The position numbers were made by a program, and so were the translations under genes. Below the pieces are notes generated by a model. The model saw only the letters and a program-made list of their open reading frames with translations. It was not told the origin of the DNA and did not search any database. From Membranipora membranacea (taxonomy: Eukaryota > Bryozoa > Gymnolaemata > Cheilostomatida > Membraniporidae), in NCBI GenBank assembly GCA_914767715.1, contig OU612073.1, forward strand, positions 19,778,001 through 19,842,000: a stretch of 64,000 nt of DNA, in the 5' to 3' direction. Shown here in pieces: positions 38,501-52,133 of the stretch. Each line of letters begins with the position of its first letter. Within the stretch, counting starts at the first letter, position 1.

Positions 38501-41500
38501 ATTGCTTGGTCTAGTCAGTGTTTTCACTTTTCATCCCAGACTCATTTCTTGACCCAGAGCCTTCGCTTACAAGTATCTGCCGTAAAAATATGATCGGTGT
38601 ATCGCGACCCATAAACAACAACAACAACAACACACAAACAAGCACCATCGAGTGTAAGTAAACCATGATTCAATATTCATGCAAAAGTCTGAGCCGTCAT
38701 CTGACATCACGTACCAGGTACTACAGCCAGGTACCTGACTCCTAATCGCTGGCTGTCAGCTTACTAACGGCGGCTGTCAGCTGCTTATTAAATGATGACT
38801 CATATGTTACTACTTTCTCACCTGATACCTCACATCTGTGACCTGTGTATCCTGGGGGACAGAAACAGAAGTAACCATCGTACTGATTCTGACAGGACGC
38901 CCCGTTCTCACACATGTTCGGTGAACAATGATCCACCACTAAAATACAAAGAGGAAGTTGCCATAAGACAATTTGAGTGAGTGGTTTGTGACCTAATTAT
39001 CTAGACAATGGCAAATTATAGTAATTAGAGGGATGATTTTTTCAGTTATAAAGGATCAAATGGTTGGTACAAATCTTTGCTTAAGAGTCCGAATCCATTA
39101 TTAAGGAGGTCGTCAGCATTGATGTGGGTTCACAGCTTACTGTGGGACAATATTACACATTATAATATGTGATATCAGTACTAATTATGGTGACGTAAGT
39201 CTAAAGTGAGGCTGTAGTTAGCCTGAAGGAAGATAACTTCTTATTAGCACATTATGGAGGCTCTTCTGACTCCTCCCCTCCGGGTTAGTATATCTAAGTT
39301 TACGTAACGTTATTGTTGCGTCTACCAAATAACTTCCACCTAACTGATATAACTTTCTGGTATATTATCAGGGTCTACATTATGCAATTGATGAGAAAGA
39401 AAACATTCGAACTTAAACTGAAATTTTCGCATGTATTAAGTCAGGCTAGGCTGCTCTTTCCGATATGGCAACAAATGGTAGTATCGGGTCAGTGTAGCTC
39501 TATATACTAAGACAAAGTTCGACTCCATAGATAAGTACTTACTAGCTGGCTGTTGATGCTGTACTGTATATACTCCGTTCACATCTGGACAACTACATCT
39601 AAATGTATGCTCAGTATCCTCACATCTACAGTTAGCCTGACACGGGCTTGAGGCACATCCCTCTACAACAAATCGGAACCACAGCTTTGTTTTAACATAG
39701 ATATAATGCATGGCTTTTCTTTGTGCTATGTTCACTGACATGGAAAAAATGTCAGCACATTTTTTCCTTGTTACCAGACTGGTGATTTTATTGTCATATG
39801 TCCTGTTCTTCAATAAACATCGGTACATAATAATACATTACATATAATATATTGTTGATTAGAATGACAAATAAAACCATAAGAATACTCAGATTTTTTA
39901 TTTATGAGGATGTTACAGCACTAATTCAAAGGCAGTGTACACAGGTTCCTGTTTGTTCTGCTGTTTTGAGATTAAGTTACAGTTACGATATACATTATGC
40001 AAAGTAATCATCATCATGTCATATGAGAAATGTATTCTTTACAAGGTTCGTTGGTGTGTTTTTTTTGACAGGATACTTGTTGACAATAAAGGAGAAACCT
40101 TTCAGCAACTTATCATTTAACTGCGTTATTCGGTCAGTGTCGCTAGCTGGAATCGACGAGTTAGATAACTCCCATCGGCTGGTCACTATGTAATTACATT
40201 ATTTACTATAATTTTATCTTACTTCAAACAGCCCTTTTTTAAACAAACAGGTGGATTTACAAATATACTTCTAGAAACATGTCTATCCGAGCACTCGGCC
40301 TTATAATTTGATATGTTTGGATTCATTTCGGTTTTGGGTTTGACCAGCAGCTGGTCCCAATCTAATACGCTGATACATTTCTAGGGCTTTGAATAAAACA
40401 AAGTGAGTGTGAACTAACTATTTTTTCACACATCAGTCTATAAGTGGACCTAATTTGGGCGAATTTCCTGACCATGCATGGTAACGCATACCTGGTAACA
40501 AATAACAAGTGTTAATACTCAGGAATAAAAATCTGATCTGTAATTCAATAAGATAATAGTTTGTAACAGATTTGTGTTCTGGTTCCAACCCGGCTGCCGA
40601 AATTATAAGAGGAATGTGGCGAGACAAGCATAAGACGATTTAAGGCTCATAATTCCATGTAATACCTGCATCCTTGTGTTATATGTAAATAGAGAGTTGA
40701 GGGATATAAACTAGGGGTACGGCTTCATTTCCTCAATCCTTGACGAGGCGTGAAGATAAGCTTAGCCTGACAACCTAAGCTTACTGTACCTGTTACCTGT
40801 TACCTGTTACCTGTTACCTGTACACTTTATACAGAGAGGTATATATGTCATTACCGATACTAGCCTAACAGTGATTAATAAAGTGCCCCATCTCTGGAAT
40901 AAGTAGATCCTTACATTTTTTTTGTTATATAAGAGGGTACCGATGTTATTAGCTGCCTAATGATACGTTAGTATCATCAAATGATTCCTAGATTGGCAAT
41001 CGAAATTTTTATGTCTTAGGTGTTAATTGAATTATTTCTCAATATGAAACTTATCTTACTTCACTTTTTTCAGCATTTTCTGGTGTCACAAGAATTTATG
41101 ACGAATATCAATTTATGTCATTTTTAAGTGCTTTTTTTCCCATCAAAGGATATTTGTAATTATCATTGATGGTCAAATAAGAAACTGAGAGGTTCTACTT
41201 CTCTATAAATGAGCTATGGTTAGATAGAGAGGTCACCAGGCTAGAGAGAGAGACAAGCTGCTGATCTGTTATCTCTGATAGCCTGAGGTGAGATAGACCA
41301 ATCATAACCCATGGGAGCGAAAACTAAGGCAATGTTACAAAGCAAATCAGTGAAAAGCCTTCAATCTTATCATTCATGTTCACACATAAGTCGCCAAAGA
41401 CAACCCGTAATTATCAATAACAATCTTGCTTATGGCAAATTACACTAAAACGATCTCATTTCTATGACTATGTGATGATAACCAGCACAAAACTCCTGGT

Positions 41501-44500
41501 CACATCATCATCATGTGTAAGAGATGAAAAGAAATTTTTATTTCTTCACAGTATAAGCATTTCCACTAGGCTACCTCCACCAACGGCTATCAATAGTGAT
41601 ATTAAATTGTTTGATTTAAAATAAACTTAATTTAATTTTACTGAATTGGAGCTAGTGGCACTTATTTGATTGATGTTTTTCTTTCCATCATTGCATGTTT
41701 CCAGTCCCACAGATATTGGAAATGCATCCCGTCCTAACAATGTCCTATACAGATACTACTGATTTGTTTTACTCACTAATAAATACTACTGTAATATTCG
41801 CTATTCAACACCCCAAGTCTACTTCAGTTGACATTCAAATATCAAGATTTGAAAAATCATAGCTTCTTAGGAAATTTTGGGTATAGGACTTCAGATGGAC
41901 AAGATTCATTTAGTCAATGATGTAGTAAAAACTTAGCCTAAAAAGTTGCTATGTGACAAGGCTAGTAAAAACTCAATAACTACGGGTTATTTTTCTTTTT
42001 TTGACTCCTAATGAAAAACATTCTTTGAAATAATTACGACAGTCAATAAAATGTATTAGAAAAAAATATTATAAAAACTGTATAAACGCTCTGTACTCAC
42101 GGGTCTGTGGAGGGACATCATGTGAGTCACATCTCAGGCAGATCTCGTCTCCTCCGTGTTTGGCTATGTTGACGACGAAGCACATATTGAGCATGCCGCC
42201 GTCCCACCAGCTTGGTACTCTTACACCCTTTGGACATGCTCTCTTAATAGGAGCCTGTCCAGGGAACACACAGAACCAGACAAAACACAGATTGTCTGGA
42301 TCGGGAAATGTGTACCCAGCACTCGGACAGCTTAAACCTGGAATTTAAACTAATATTACAGCAGCGATCCATAGAGCATGACATGGGTCATGTTATAAGA
42401 AATATACGTGAGGGCCAAAATAATATAAATATCTATGTATGCTATTAGAAATTATAAAAAAAATATATATTACTGAAATTACAATGAAAAACTCATATGA
42501 GGAACAAGATCGCCATAACTGGCAAACTAACTTTTTGTGCTACTAATATACTAGGTAGTTAAATCTTAGGGGAATTCACTGAAAGAAAGTTACAGACAAA
42601 TTATTCAACACCCCTAATTATCCTAAAATCATCATCAGGTCAGTGAAGAGAGCTAATATAATAATAAGCAGCTATATATATATATATATATCATTTCTAT
42701 GAATTAATAAATATCAAACTCTGTAACCAGTTCACTGGGTGATACAAAATCGCATGGTGAATTCCTGTCATTTAGTTTTGTTATCTTCTCAGACTAAAGG
42801 AGCTCCAAGCATACAATATGAGTCTGTGTACCCAGACTATTAGAGCTCCACACATGATATGAGTCTGTGCACATAGATAGACACATCATCAGAGAGCAGA
42901 GCATTTTACTATAACACACTGTAGGACAACGGTGCAAAACAAGGACACATCAATTACATGAACATTTCTCTAGTGTAGTAAAACTAGATTAAGTCTAAAA
43001 AACCATCTTCATCACCAAGTTGAGTACGTTTTCACTCCAGTACTTTGTACACTCTAAAATATGTTAGGTTATGTTAGGTTGGTCTGTTGTTAAGCTGGTC
43101 ATACACCACACAAAGTCATCATTCTCAAGCTAAATTCATTCATAAGCTTATACATGCACAACGGCAGAAAGTGTAGAGCTTAGCACATCGTGACCACTTA
43201 CTGTAATTAGGTACGGGGTGGAACCCTTCCATAAAACAATTCATAAAAATATGTCAGGCTAAAATTGCTACCCAGCAAACCTTATAATTTCCCATGGCAG
43301 TTATGGAAGGTGGGTGTCACAAGTTACGTAGGCTTTCCAGGTTCTACCAGCAATCAATCGCCAACATCCGCAGAATACAGAAGTCAACCCAAAATCAAAC
43401 TACATTACTCCCATTATTCCGGCATTGACCCACCTGAAAGTGCCCAATTTTTAGTTAAAGTGGCATCAAAATTGGGCAATCATAATATGAAATCACTGGG
43501 TGTGGTCCCTTCTCAAGGAAGGTGACCAGCCAGTCAAAATATTTCCGTCCAAAAGAACTATAATCGGGATTTTATACTTGGGTTTATCAGTGCACTCAGC
43601 ATGAAGATCAAATTAATGAGCAAACAGGGCCAGCCAGATGTCTTAGATTGACCAACTGCTCAGCTCAGTTCCACCAAACGGTCTATCATCTAACAAATCA
43701 CTAGGTAGGTAGGTAGGTAGGCTACCTTTATTGAGGTTGTAGAATTTGTATGGTAATTCACCAGTAACTGTGTCATTATATTGTTCTAGGCCATGAAAAT
43801 TCATACACAATTAGGCCTAGACATTTAATCCTTTTGTTTACTATTATAACAGCGTGAAGGTTATATGTCGGATTATGAGATTAACAATAGTGATAATCTC
43901 CAAAGAATAGTAAAACTGTGTTTTAATTACAGACCACCCAATAAATTTATCGCCCAATTTCTTACTAAGTCAGCATCAAATCCACCCTGAATACTTCTGA
44001 GCTGTCAGTTTGTTTTTTGGGGAGCATAGCTATTTTTGAGAGGAAGTTGTAAAGATCTTATCACATTATTGGTCGTAAAATGTAGGAACTTTTGCAAACA
44101 TACATTATCGATTTAAAAATTACAAAAAGTATTAGTTTTGTCTCAAAACCCAAGATTGGAATCTTACTTTTCAGTGAACAAGAGGATAATTAGATGGATA
44201 ACACACAGCAGTGATGAAGGGGTAGAATCAGGTGTGTTGTATTTTAGTCTGTGTGTGTAAGAAATCTAATTGGGCATGACTAATCTCTTTATGAAAGAAA
44301 CATCACTGGCAGTATTATCTAGCCTGGACAGGCTGTCAGCTGATGGCCTGCCCAGGCTAAGCGTTACCTCTAAGATGTATTCCCAGTAAAGGATTGAGAA
44401 AGTGAATTGCCAAAAGGGATTCAGCAGAGTCCATTGCTTTATTTAGTACATCTACAGTTTTACATATATCAGTAGGCTCTCTCCTTATTTAATGTGTTTT

Positions 44501-44954
44501 TCGGCAAAATGAAAAAATCTGACAAACTATTGGATAGGGATCAGCCTTGAAAAATTCTGACCCAATTAATGAAGTTTTTTTTGTCCCGCAGCTGTCTGCT
44601 AACAGCTAGGAAAATGTTCAATTTCAAACCTCAATAAATCATACAGGTACAATATCAATGCAGGTCTTGTCATCATGATCCCTGATATGATGGATACAAT
44701 ACCACATCATAGGTAGAAACTGCTAGCGCATTGGTTGTGACACCAAACTGTCCTCAAATTTAGCTGGTACCCCCAGCATAAGAGCAGTTTGGTTCAGACA
44801 AGCCTGGTATAGCAAAAATTATAGTTATCTAAATATCAATTTTAAAGTTTATTAACCAACCTTTTGCAAAAGATAAATCCCCCTTATACTCTGCTGAGCT
44901 ATAGTCAATGAGAGTCAGCGCTAGGAGCACCGCCAATACACAAACACCCCTCAT
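29535..44954 (-). CDS. Secreted multi-EGF protein with C-terminal IgGFc-binding-like domain, 19 exons
   Basis: Exons 44954-44861, 42337-42101, 39662-39543, 38938-38822, 37838-37737, 36728-36519, 36398-36225, 35871-34963, 34756-34495, 34236-34055, 33849-33687, 33232-33089, 32854-32701, 32424-32283, 32140-31918, 31693-31558, 30587-30474, 30327-30178 and 29936-29535 join in phase to 4,035 nt (1,344 aa). Order: signal peptide (about 1-22); an eight-Cys head, possibly chitin-binding-like (CFVWFC, WWDGGMLNMC); EGF-like modules from about residue 110 to 800 (ENGASCQNQYDGYFCFCPPG; CECNNPC repeats of about 38 aa, most of them in one 909-nt exon); then from about residue 850 a region with the hallmarks of the IgGFc_binding family (SVYGINKDRWTADGFIALP, DLTGTEITASKPIHVFSGN, FHDPVTMTIPPITQF). 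Such proteins are extracellular, of mucus or matrix type. The weakest junction is the gttaca donor at 30474. Confidence 0.88.
40787..40822. repeat. Heptamer tandem repeat (CTGTTAC)n
   Basis: Five consecutive CTGTTAC units occur in the intron between exons 42337-42101 and 39662-39543 of the EGF/IgGFc gene. Confidence 0.9.
42673..42691. repeat. (TA)n microsatellite
   Basis: A run of TA dinucleotides in the 2.5 kb first intron of the EGF/IgGFc gene. Confidence 0.85.
43702..43721. repeat. (TAGG)n microsatellite
   Basis: About five TAGG tetramers in the first intron of the EGF/IgGFc gene. Confidence 0.85.
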
Positions 44955-44999
44955 GGCTGCCGACGTCGCGTATATCCTCTCTCCACTTCCTGAGATACC

Positions 45000-47900
45000 G
45001 TCTGAGACTAGAGAAAAGCTCAGTATGGTCTGCTCTCAGCTCAGCCACGATTCTCCAATAGCTGAACGATAAAACCATAAACCTGGTAATTACAGTGAAA
45101 GCTACTGTGTCCCAGGAAACAGCTAGTCAAGCAAAGCAAGAGAGGAGGCAAAAAATATACACAGTATGGCCGAGCGCAGGTGACGGTGTGCGATTTAGAA
45201 ATTATCTCAAAACTCTGTCAACTATTATATGGGGGTGTCCAGTGCCCTGCCTACCCAGGCTGTGTGTCAAAAATGTGGAGTAAATTATAGACTGCCTTAA
45301 ACCAACAAAACGAGCTACATTATAATTTTATAACGCCTCTTTGATGGCTCCAAATTATGGGTAATCATACCGTTTGTCTCCTAGAACAGTTTAAGATCAC
45401 CATGACATCTACATACTGAGCCTTAAGGCATGTACGTACCTTAACTATATAGTATGATATCTTACTGTGAGAGCTCTTACAGACCCCTTCAGGCGCAGGC
45501 TACACTCTGTCTTTAGTATGATAACAAATTCCTTCAGCTTCTAAACTAAGGTATCCTAATCACAAAATTTTTTACACGCCAAACTTCAGACAATAACAGG
45601 GATCCAGCCCTGATGATGCACCAGCAAACTGAAATCGACAGCCTTGGTAAATTAACCTGCTTGCCGAATTATTATAATCTGTTTGATTTACATTATAATT
45701 CGGTTGCTTTATTATACCAGATCAGTTATGCATTGTGATTACATATGGTGATACAATCCACTCATCACCATAGAAACCAACTTTAGATCCCAATCAAAAC
45801 TACTGTAAACTCCTGCAAAAACCAATTGATTTCAACCAGAACAGAACTATAAATGAATTATATTAGTTTATATGGGTGACTTTGAAGATGACTTGGAAAT
45901 GATGTTAGTACACAAAATACAAGTGAAGAGTGTAGTACAAAAAGCACCAGATGATCTTTATCCAGCATCTGATTGTATTCATCCAGCCAGATAACTTGAT
46001 AAAGTCAACCAGTCAATGCGAGTAAGATCTTGATTTTTTGCAAGAAATTAAATCTATTTTTCTAAATTTTGTTTTTAGAGTTCAGTTTGATCAGGGCAAT
46101 AACAGATAAAACAGAAATGATCCCACCTATCGAACTCGTCTAGATTATGAGTTAGTAGCTGGACAGATTTTGACTTACATTTCCATTGTGGGATTAGTGC
46201 AGGGTTTTATAGAAATATACAGTATCTTTTCCAGAAAGTTCGCAAAACCATACAAATTACTTCCTCTACTCAAACTATTTTTTTAGAACCCCCAATTACT
46301 AAAGTAATGAGATGATAGTGATTGGGATAATCGACCCAGCCCTAACTGCATGATTGTTGAACAGACGTAAATAAAAATATCTCCCGGCTATTATGGTAGT
46401 TTCAATTCCGACGCCAAGGTTAAATTCAGATATTTCTATTGAGAAATCCCTTGACCGTCAGGTAATGCCAACTTTTTGAATTACAAAAGTTGTGATAAAG
46501 TTATGCAATCCATTCATGACATAAATACTGGAAGATTAGGTTTTTTGTGTTTGAAGTTACTCTTTGTAAAATTGTTTCGGCCAAAATTGATATTGACTGT
46601 CATGGCAGCTGACTGGATTTTTTATTTGATGTACTCAAATCAATACCACCTACATAGTAACCAGCTACTAAGCAAATCTATGCAATCTTTGTAATGCAAA
46701 AAAATTCATCTGAATCCAACGCTAATTACGTCAATATGACTCTGATCCCTTAGTCGATTTCCTGCTTACAGTTACTAATTCTGATCTAAATTTAAAAAGG
46801 AGACCAACTGAGATTTGGTGACAAGGGTGCAGATCACCAATTCCTTGATCTCCAGTTTTATGATTTATGAGTTTTATGTTTTTTTGGGGTGATAAGAGCG
46901 AGGGGTGATGAGAGCGAGGAGCGATGTGAGGGAGAGGCAAGAAATCCATGGTCCCAAGTTCACCTCTGCTGTGGCAGGCGCGCTGTGTTAAACAAACAAT
47001 CATTCAATCATTTGACAAGATAGTTGTGTTGCATCGTATAACAAGACACCAGCCTCATGTGAGAACTACACGTATGGAGAGGGACAAGAGGATAGAGAGG
47101 TGCTTAATAATTTCCCTGTTATCTTATTTTCTTACGAGTTGTGTGATGGTCTTCCCTGGTGTTTGAGAGAACCCTCTAACTCCTACCCATGCCCTTTGGG
47201 TTTCCTTTCAATCAAACTAGTTAGAGTGTGGAGACAATGCGTGTTATACAACATCAAGTGTACATATCCAGCGGTCCGGAGTACAAGTAGGTACCGGGCT
47301 CCCTCAAGGCCACAACAAACAAGATCTCTATCACTAGCTGCCTTCAGGTAGTCAAAGATTGGCTCTATATAACTATAGACAAGAATTTTGAGGTTACTTG
47401 GCGTTATTGAAGCTGCAACAGATTGTTATCACAACTACTACCAAGTACCGGAAACTTCTTTCACAGCCAACCAACACACAATATAACTCCACTATAGAGG
47501 AAGCTCCTCTTCTATCATGTTTGGAACTAAGCGGATATCTAGACATAAAAAATTAATTTGAAAAAGAAGCAAATATATGAATATTGGTTTCAGTGGACCT
47601 TGGCGCCCTTGTTTCTGTCTACAAAAGAGTTTCTCAGTGTAAATTCCAAAATATTAATATTGGCCCACTACGGGGTGACCGGGTCAAGACCACTGATATA
47701 TACGAAAACCACGTCCATGTTAGGTCAGTATGGCGGATAAAGCTGAGGATTACAATCTGGAACAATCAATCTCTGCTCAGGAATTTCCCAGCTAGTTTTC
47801 AGGGGGTGAATACATCTGATGATATTTTTACTGATCTAAAGACACAATGACACATTGTTGGGGTGGGGTCTGGACTACTCATCCTTTTGGTATGCTGGCT

Positions 47901-50900
47901 ATGAGTGTCTGCCCAACTTGGGGCAATTGGTAGGACAGTGGGTGCCTAAATTTGAGTCACAACTGCAAATTACTTGCTTTGCCCTGAAAATTTGAAAGGG
48001 CAGGTGTTACGGTGGCTATCTAACAACTTTTAGCTTACTCTATAATAGTAAGACATTCATGGTAACACTGAACGCTAATGATAGTTATGTACTCGTCCAG
48101 GGTGAGACAGGCTAAACGCCCCCTTCACCTGGTATCAAAGTCGTCAAAAACTCTCATTTTTTGAAGATATTCATAGAAACAAAATTACAGGGTGCGGCAC
48201 TAGCAGCTGAAGTTATATAGATAGCATAGAGGTGATTGTCTTCTTGAACGCCACACCTGATGGGGCTCAGAATGTTTATTTTTCTGACAAATACATGGAA
48301 ACCACAGATACAAGTTACAGGTAGATGATTATATATGAAGCCAGAGGTCATTGTGGTATTGCTAAGAGAGTTAGATGAAGCATTCCAGACTTTTCTTCTC
48401 ACATATTGAAGCTGTAAATCATCACACAGTTTTATCAGAATAACCACCACGGTTGTCCATGGTATTATGAACTGTACCTCCCATCACTAACATAAATGAC
48501 CAACCCAACCCAAAAAATTTTTACTTAGATCTCAGAGGGCTCGTACAATGTCAGAACTGTCCGTCTTGTGGCCGGGATGAGAGGTTGTAAAAATCAGATC
48601 CTCCGGTGCAATCACAGTTGATCATTGTATTATGCTCAAAGGTTGAGACTTGAGACTGATCATCATCGTGTATCAGAAAAGAGTAACTAAAGAATAATCA
48701 GGAGACAACAACCCTCTGCACAAAAAAAACTTAGCGGAGTATTTTTATTTTAATTTAAGGAATTTGGCTACATCATTTGCATTCCAAATTTCCTTTTATA
48801 GGGTCTTGCATAACAGAGTTTGGACAGTTTTCATGAGTTGTTTTTACATAATAAATCAATGTCGTTGACATGAGCAAAAGATAAAAGCACTTACACACCT
48901 TGCAACTTTGGAGTAGATTTGACCTGGGCATTGCCCTAAATGCCATGATACTTCACTGTGGATAAAATAAGAATTTGTGTTATTGTTAGCTACAAACTAT
49001 ATGCATGTTGGTGTATGACTATGTATTAATTTCATAAACAAGAAGAGAAAAATATACATACCCTGGAGCAGTATATTTTAGCTAGAATTTAGTTATGTTT
49101 GTTCGATGGGGGGGGGGGGGAGGCGTCACTTAAAGTTGGCTACTCTAAATTTTTATTAGCTGAGGTTAGAGGAAAATATTGCTGTATCAAGCCTGGCAAA
49201 CTTTTCCATATGAGAATGCTTTGCTCCTCTAGGGTATTAAGTAGATCGAGTTTTATCCAATCTTGCCTCCATTCCGGTTCCTCCATTCCTTGCCCTTGCC
49301 TGAAAGGTAATGAGACCTTCTGACTGAAGTGCCCAATTTGATCCGTACAGTTAGGCCTACCCTGAGAAAATTTTCATTGTAGTTTTTACTTCCTCTCTGC
49401 ATGACATCTTGGGCAAATGTTCAACTGCAAATATTAGAATGTAATTTAAAAAATCAGATTTGGCGATCATTGGTTAAAACAGTTATTGGTCAGGTAATTA
49501 ATTTAGATAATTTTCTCTCTATACCCATAGGGATATTGGTGGACCAGCTCTGTTTTTCTTCTTTTCTAACTGTGAATGATTGAAACGTAACAGACCTGTA
49601 AAGACTTACCACAACCATAAATTATCCTCCCACAGTCATCGCTGCCACAGATTATGGAGATAACTTGATCATTGTGGGTAAGTAATTAATAGCTCCACAC
49701 ACCAGACTCTAAATCTTGTCACATAATTAAGTTGAGTACACTGGCTAAGTGTTTAGAGGTGAAACAATTTATTATTCAATTTACAAGATGGTAATATTTC
49801 AATCGATAGTGAAAAGTCCAGTTTGACTAGACAAATTTTCAAGTGCAATTGTCAATTGATTCGGCGACAGGGTAAAATTTGGTCACAGGGCCATCATTTT
49901 AAATTGCATAATATTATGGGACACCGGTCAGTGTTGAGTCATGATTACTGTTTGTGCGGATCTATCTCTCAGTATCTGTCAAATACTGTCACCGTTAGTC
50001 AATTCATCGCTTCTGATGTGGCACCAAAGTACCAGTTCTACCTGTACCTTGTTATTACATTACATAAACAGTAGGCTTCAGCAGCTAATCCGTTTAGTGT
50101 TTGTCGCCTGGCTGACAAAATAATCAGAGCAAGTATAGAGCACAGCAGATAATAAGAGTTTGTATATGGTAGGTAGGAGGTATCTTTAAAGTGGGCGGAG
50201 CACCTGTGATCGCCGAATATCATAAAAAAAATTCATCTGCTAAGACAGTCTCTTCATTTAGGATGTAAAAAGAGGACTCACGGTAACCATATAAGGGTAT
50301 GTGTAGGATGAGAAAGGCGGGTTGATAATGAATCTTTAAGGGCAATCAGGGTTTCGTAGATAATAAATTGGCACACCACCAGGAGTGATCATTTTGAAGT
50401 AACGGTGTTAGGCTGTGAATTTAGAAGGTAGGAGATGGTTTGTTGTACCCGGCCTGCAGTGACAATGAGGGAAAATCAAGAACAGACATAACAGAAAAGC
50501 ACTGAGGGTGAACTAAAGCAGAAGGATCATCACGGCGTTGACCGGTATCTAAGTGCTGGCTACTCAAAAAAAACTCACTGTCATTTATAGTCTCGATACC
50601 CTGTGATACCGTGTGGGAAACCTAGATGTTATTTGGTTCATTTGTTTCCGGTATCATCAGTATGTGTCTACGGACTGTAATACTAATGTGGCACAGGAGT
50701 ATTGAGGTCTGATGCCCTTTCTGGAACCACCGTGAACCGCCGAGAATCGAAAGTGTGACCTCTCCATTAAAAGACCCATACCCTTTCCATAACACCACAG
50801 GCGCTCCCTTCAAGTTCTGGCTACTCATTGCTTCACCATCTAAAGAAGTATGTGAGGAACAGACTCGACTCGAGTATTTGATATAATATCGAAGCAAATA

Positions 50901-52130
50901 AATCGCCAATATTCCAGGGGATAATTGTATGTTATAAATTCCGATCATAAGATAACCAATCAAGGCCAAATAAATAGCTGAGACATCTGTTATTATTTGG
51001 CCGGGCATTTAAAATCAATTTGAACGAATTCTTCACAGTACAAATCACTTTGGGGAGATTGCACAAAGTTCGTTATTTATTTATATACGGACCACCCTGC
51101 TTCACAATTTTACGGTCAATTTATTGGAGATGTTTTATTTGATGACAGAAGGAATTTTGTTGATCAGTTGGATTTACTCCAAATATCACTATATCATTAT
51201 ACACATATTTTGATGCTCGATGTGGGTTTCCCAGTGCATAATTGGAACTATCAAATTCCAATCAAAAGCTAACTATTCTAGAAAATTCATCCACTTATAG
51301 ATAGGTATCTAAGTGATTACACAGATAGAGTCAGGTAGTACAGTAAGGATGATGAGATATATGTAACCAGGTACTGACTGTCCATTCCACAACATCTGGG
51401 CACATACATACGTGCAAGATCAAAAGGTTAGAATACTGATATCATTTTGACTATCTCATCCAGATCACTTGTTACCACCTGCCCACATTAATGATAAATA
51501 GATGAAAATATACAGCCAAATGCCCTCATAACAATTGATAAATGAGCTATAGTTTGATCATTCAAATTATATTTTTCTGGCAATGGAGATGCAGCAGGTT
51601 TTTAGTAAATGAAACCTTAATATGATGACAATGGATTGAGTTATAACATCGTATTTATGGAAAAAAGATTTTAAGTATCCTTTTAGGAGGTTATGGTAGG
51701 CTTGTACCTAATTGGATTGTAAAGCTATCAAGATTGAAGCAAAATTCTGTTAATTACTAAATAAGATATTTTCTTGATGCAATGTTTATCTTAGAGATTT
51801 GATACATGCAGAGAAGAGGCCACCCAAGTAAAAAGTGTGAGAGTAAATATATCTGAAATTGTTAGCACAGCCCGATATGCACATGAACATTATCAGGTAT
51901 GAACAAAGGCTTGATATAACTAAAAAGCCTATTGGCATGAATGAATGCTCATCAATGAAGAGTTATGCATCCACAATCAAAGGTAGCATAACTCCTACAA
52001 ACTTAGTTAGTGGGATAAAAAAGAATGAGACTAGTAAGTGCAGAGAATGTAGGTAGAATTGACCAAAAAAAGAATGCATTTGAATTCGGTAATTTGTCAA
52101 AACTTCAGCTCATATATATGATAGTCACCA
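45000..52130. other. Intergenic region without a supportable gene
   Basis: Only short frames with no recognisable motif or convincing splice pairs were seen. It contains a 13-G run at 49108-49120. A tiny stretch near 47263-47310 reads SGVQVGTGLPQG, faintly like the GVPQGS motif of reverse transcriptases, but without flanking support. Regulatory sequence of the two flanking minus-strand genes may lie here, but none is identifiable. Confidence 0.5.
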
Positions 52131-52133
52131 TGA

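Noticed and set aside
43265-43525. 86-aa plus-strand frame inside the first intron of the EGF/IgGFc gene
   Set aside because: No recognised motif and intronic antisense position; length fits chance.
47263-47310. Short stretch reading SGVQVGTGLPQG, like a reverse transcriptase GVPQG motif
   Set aside because: Only about 12 residues match and the flanks show no other retroelement feature.
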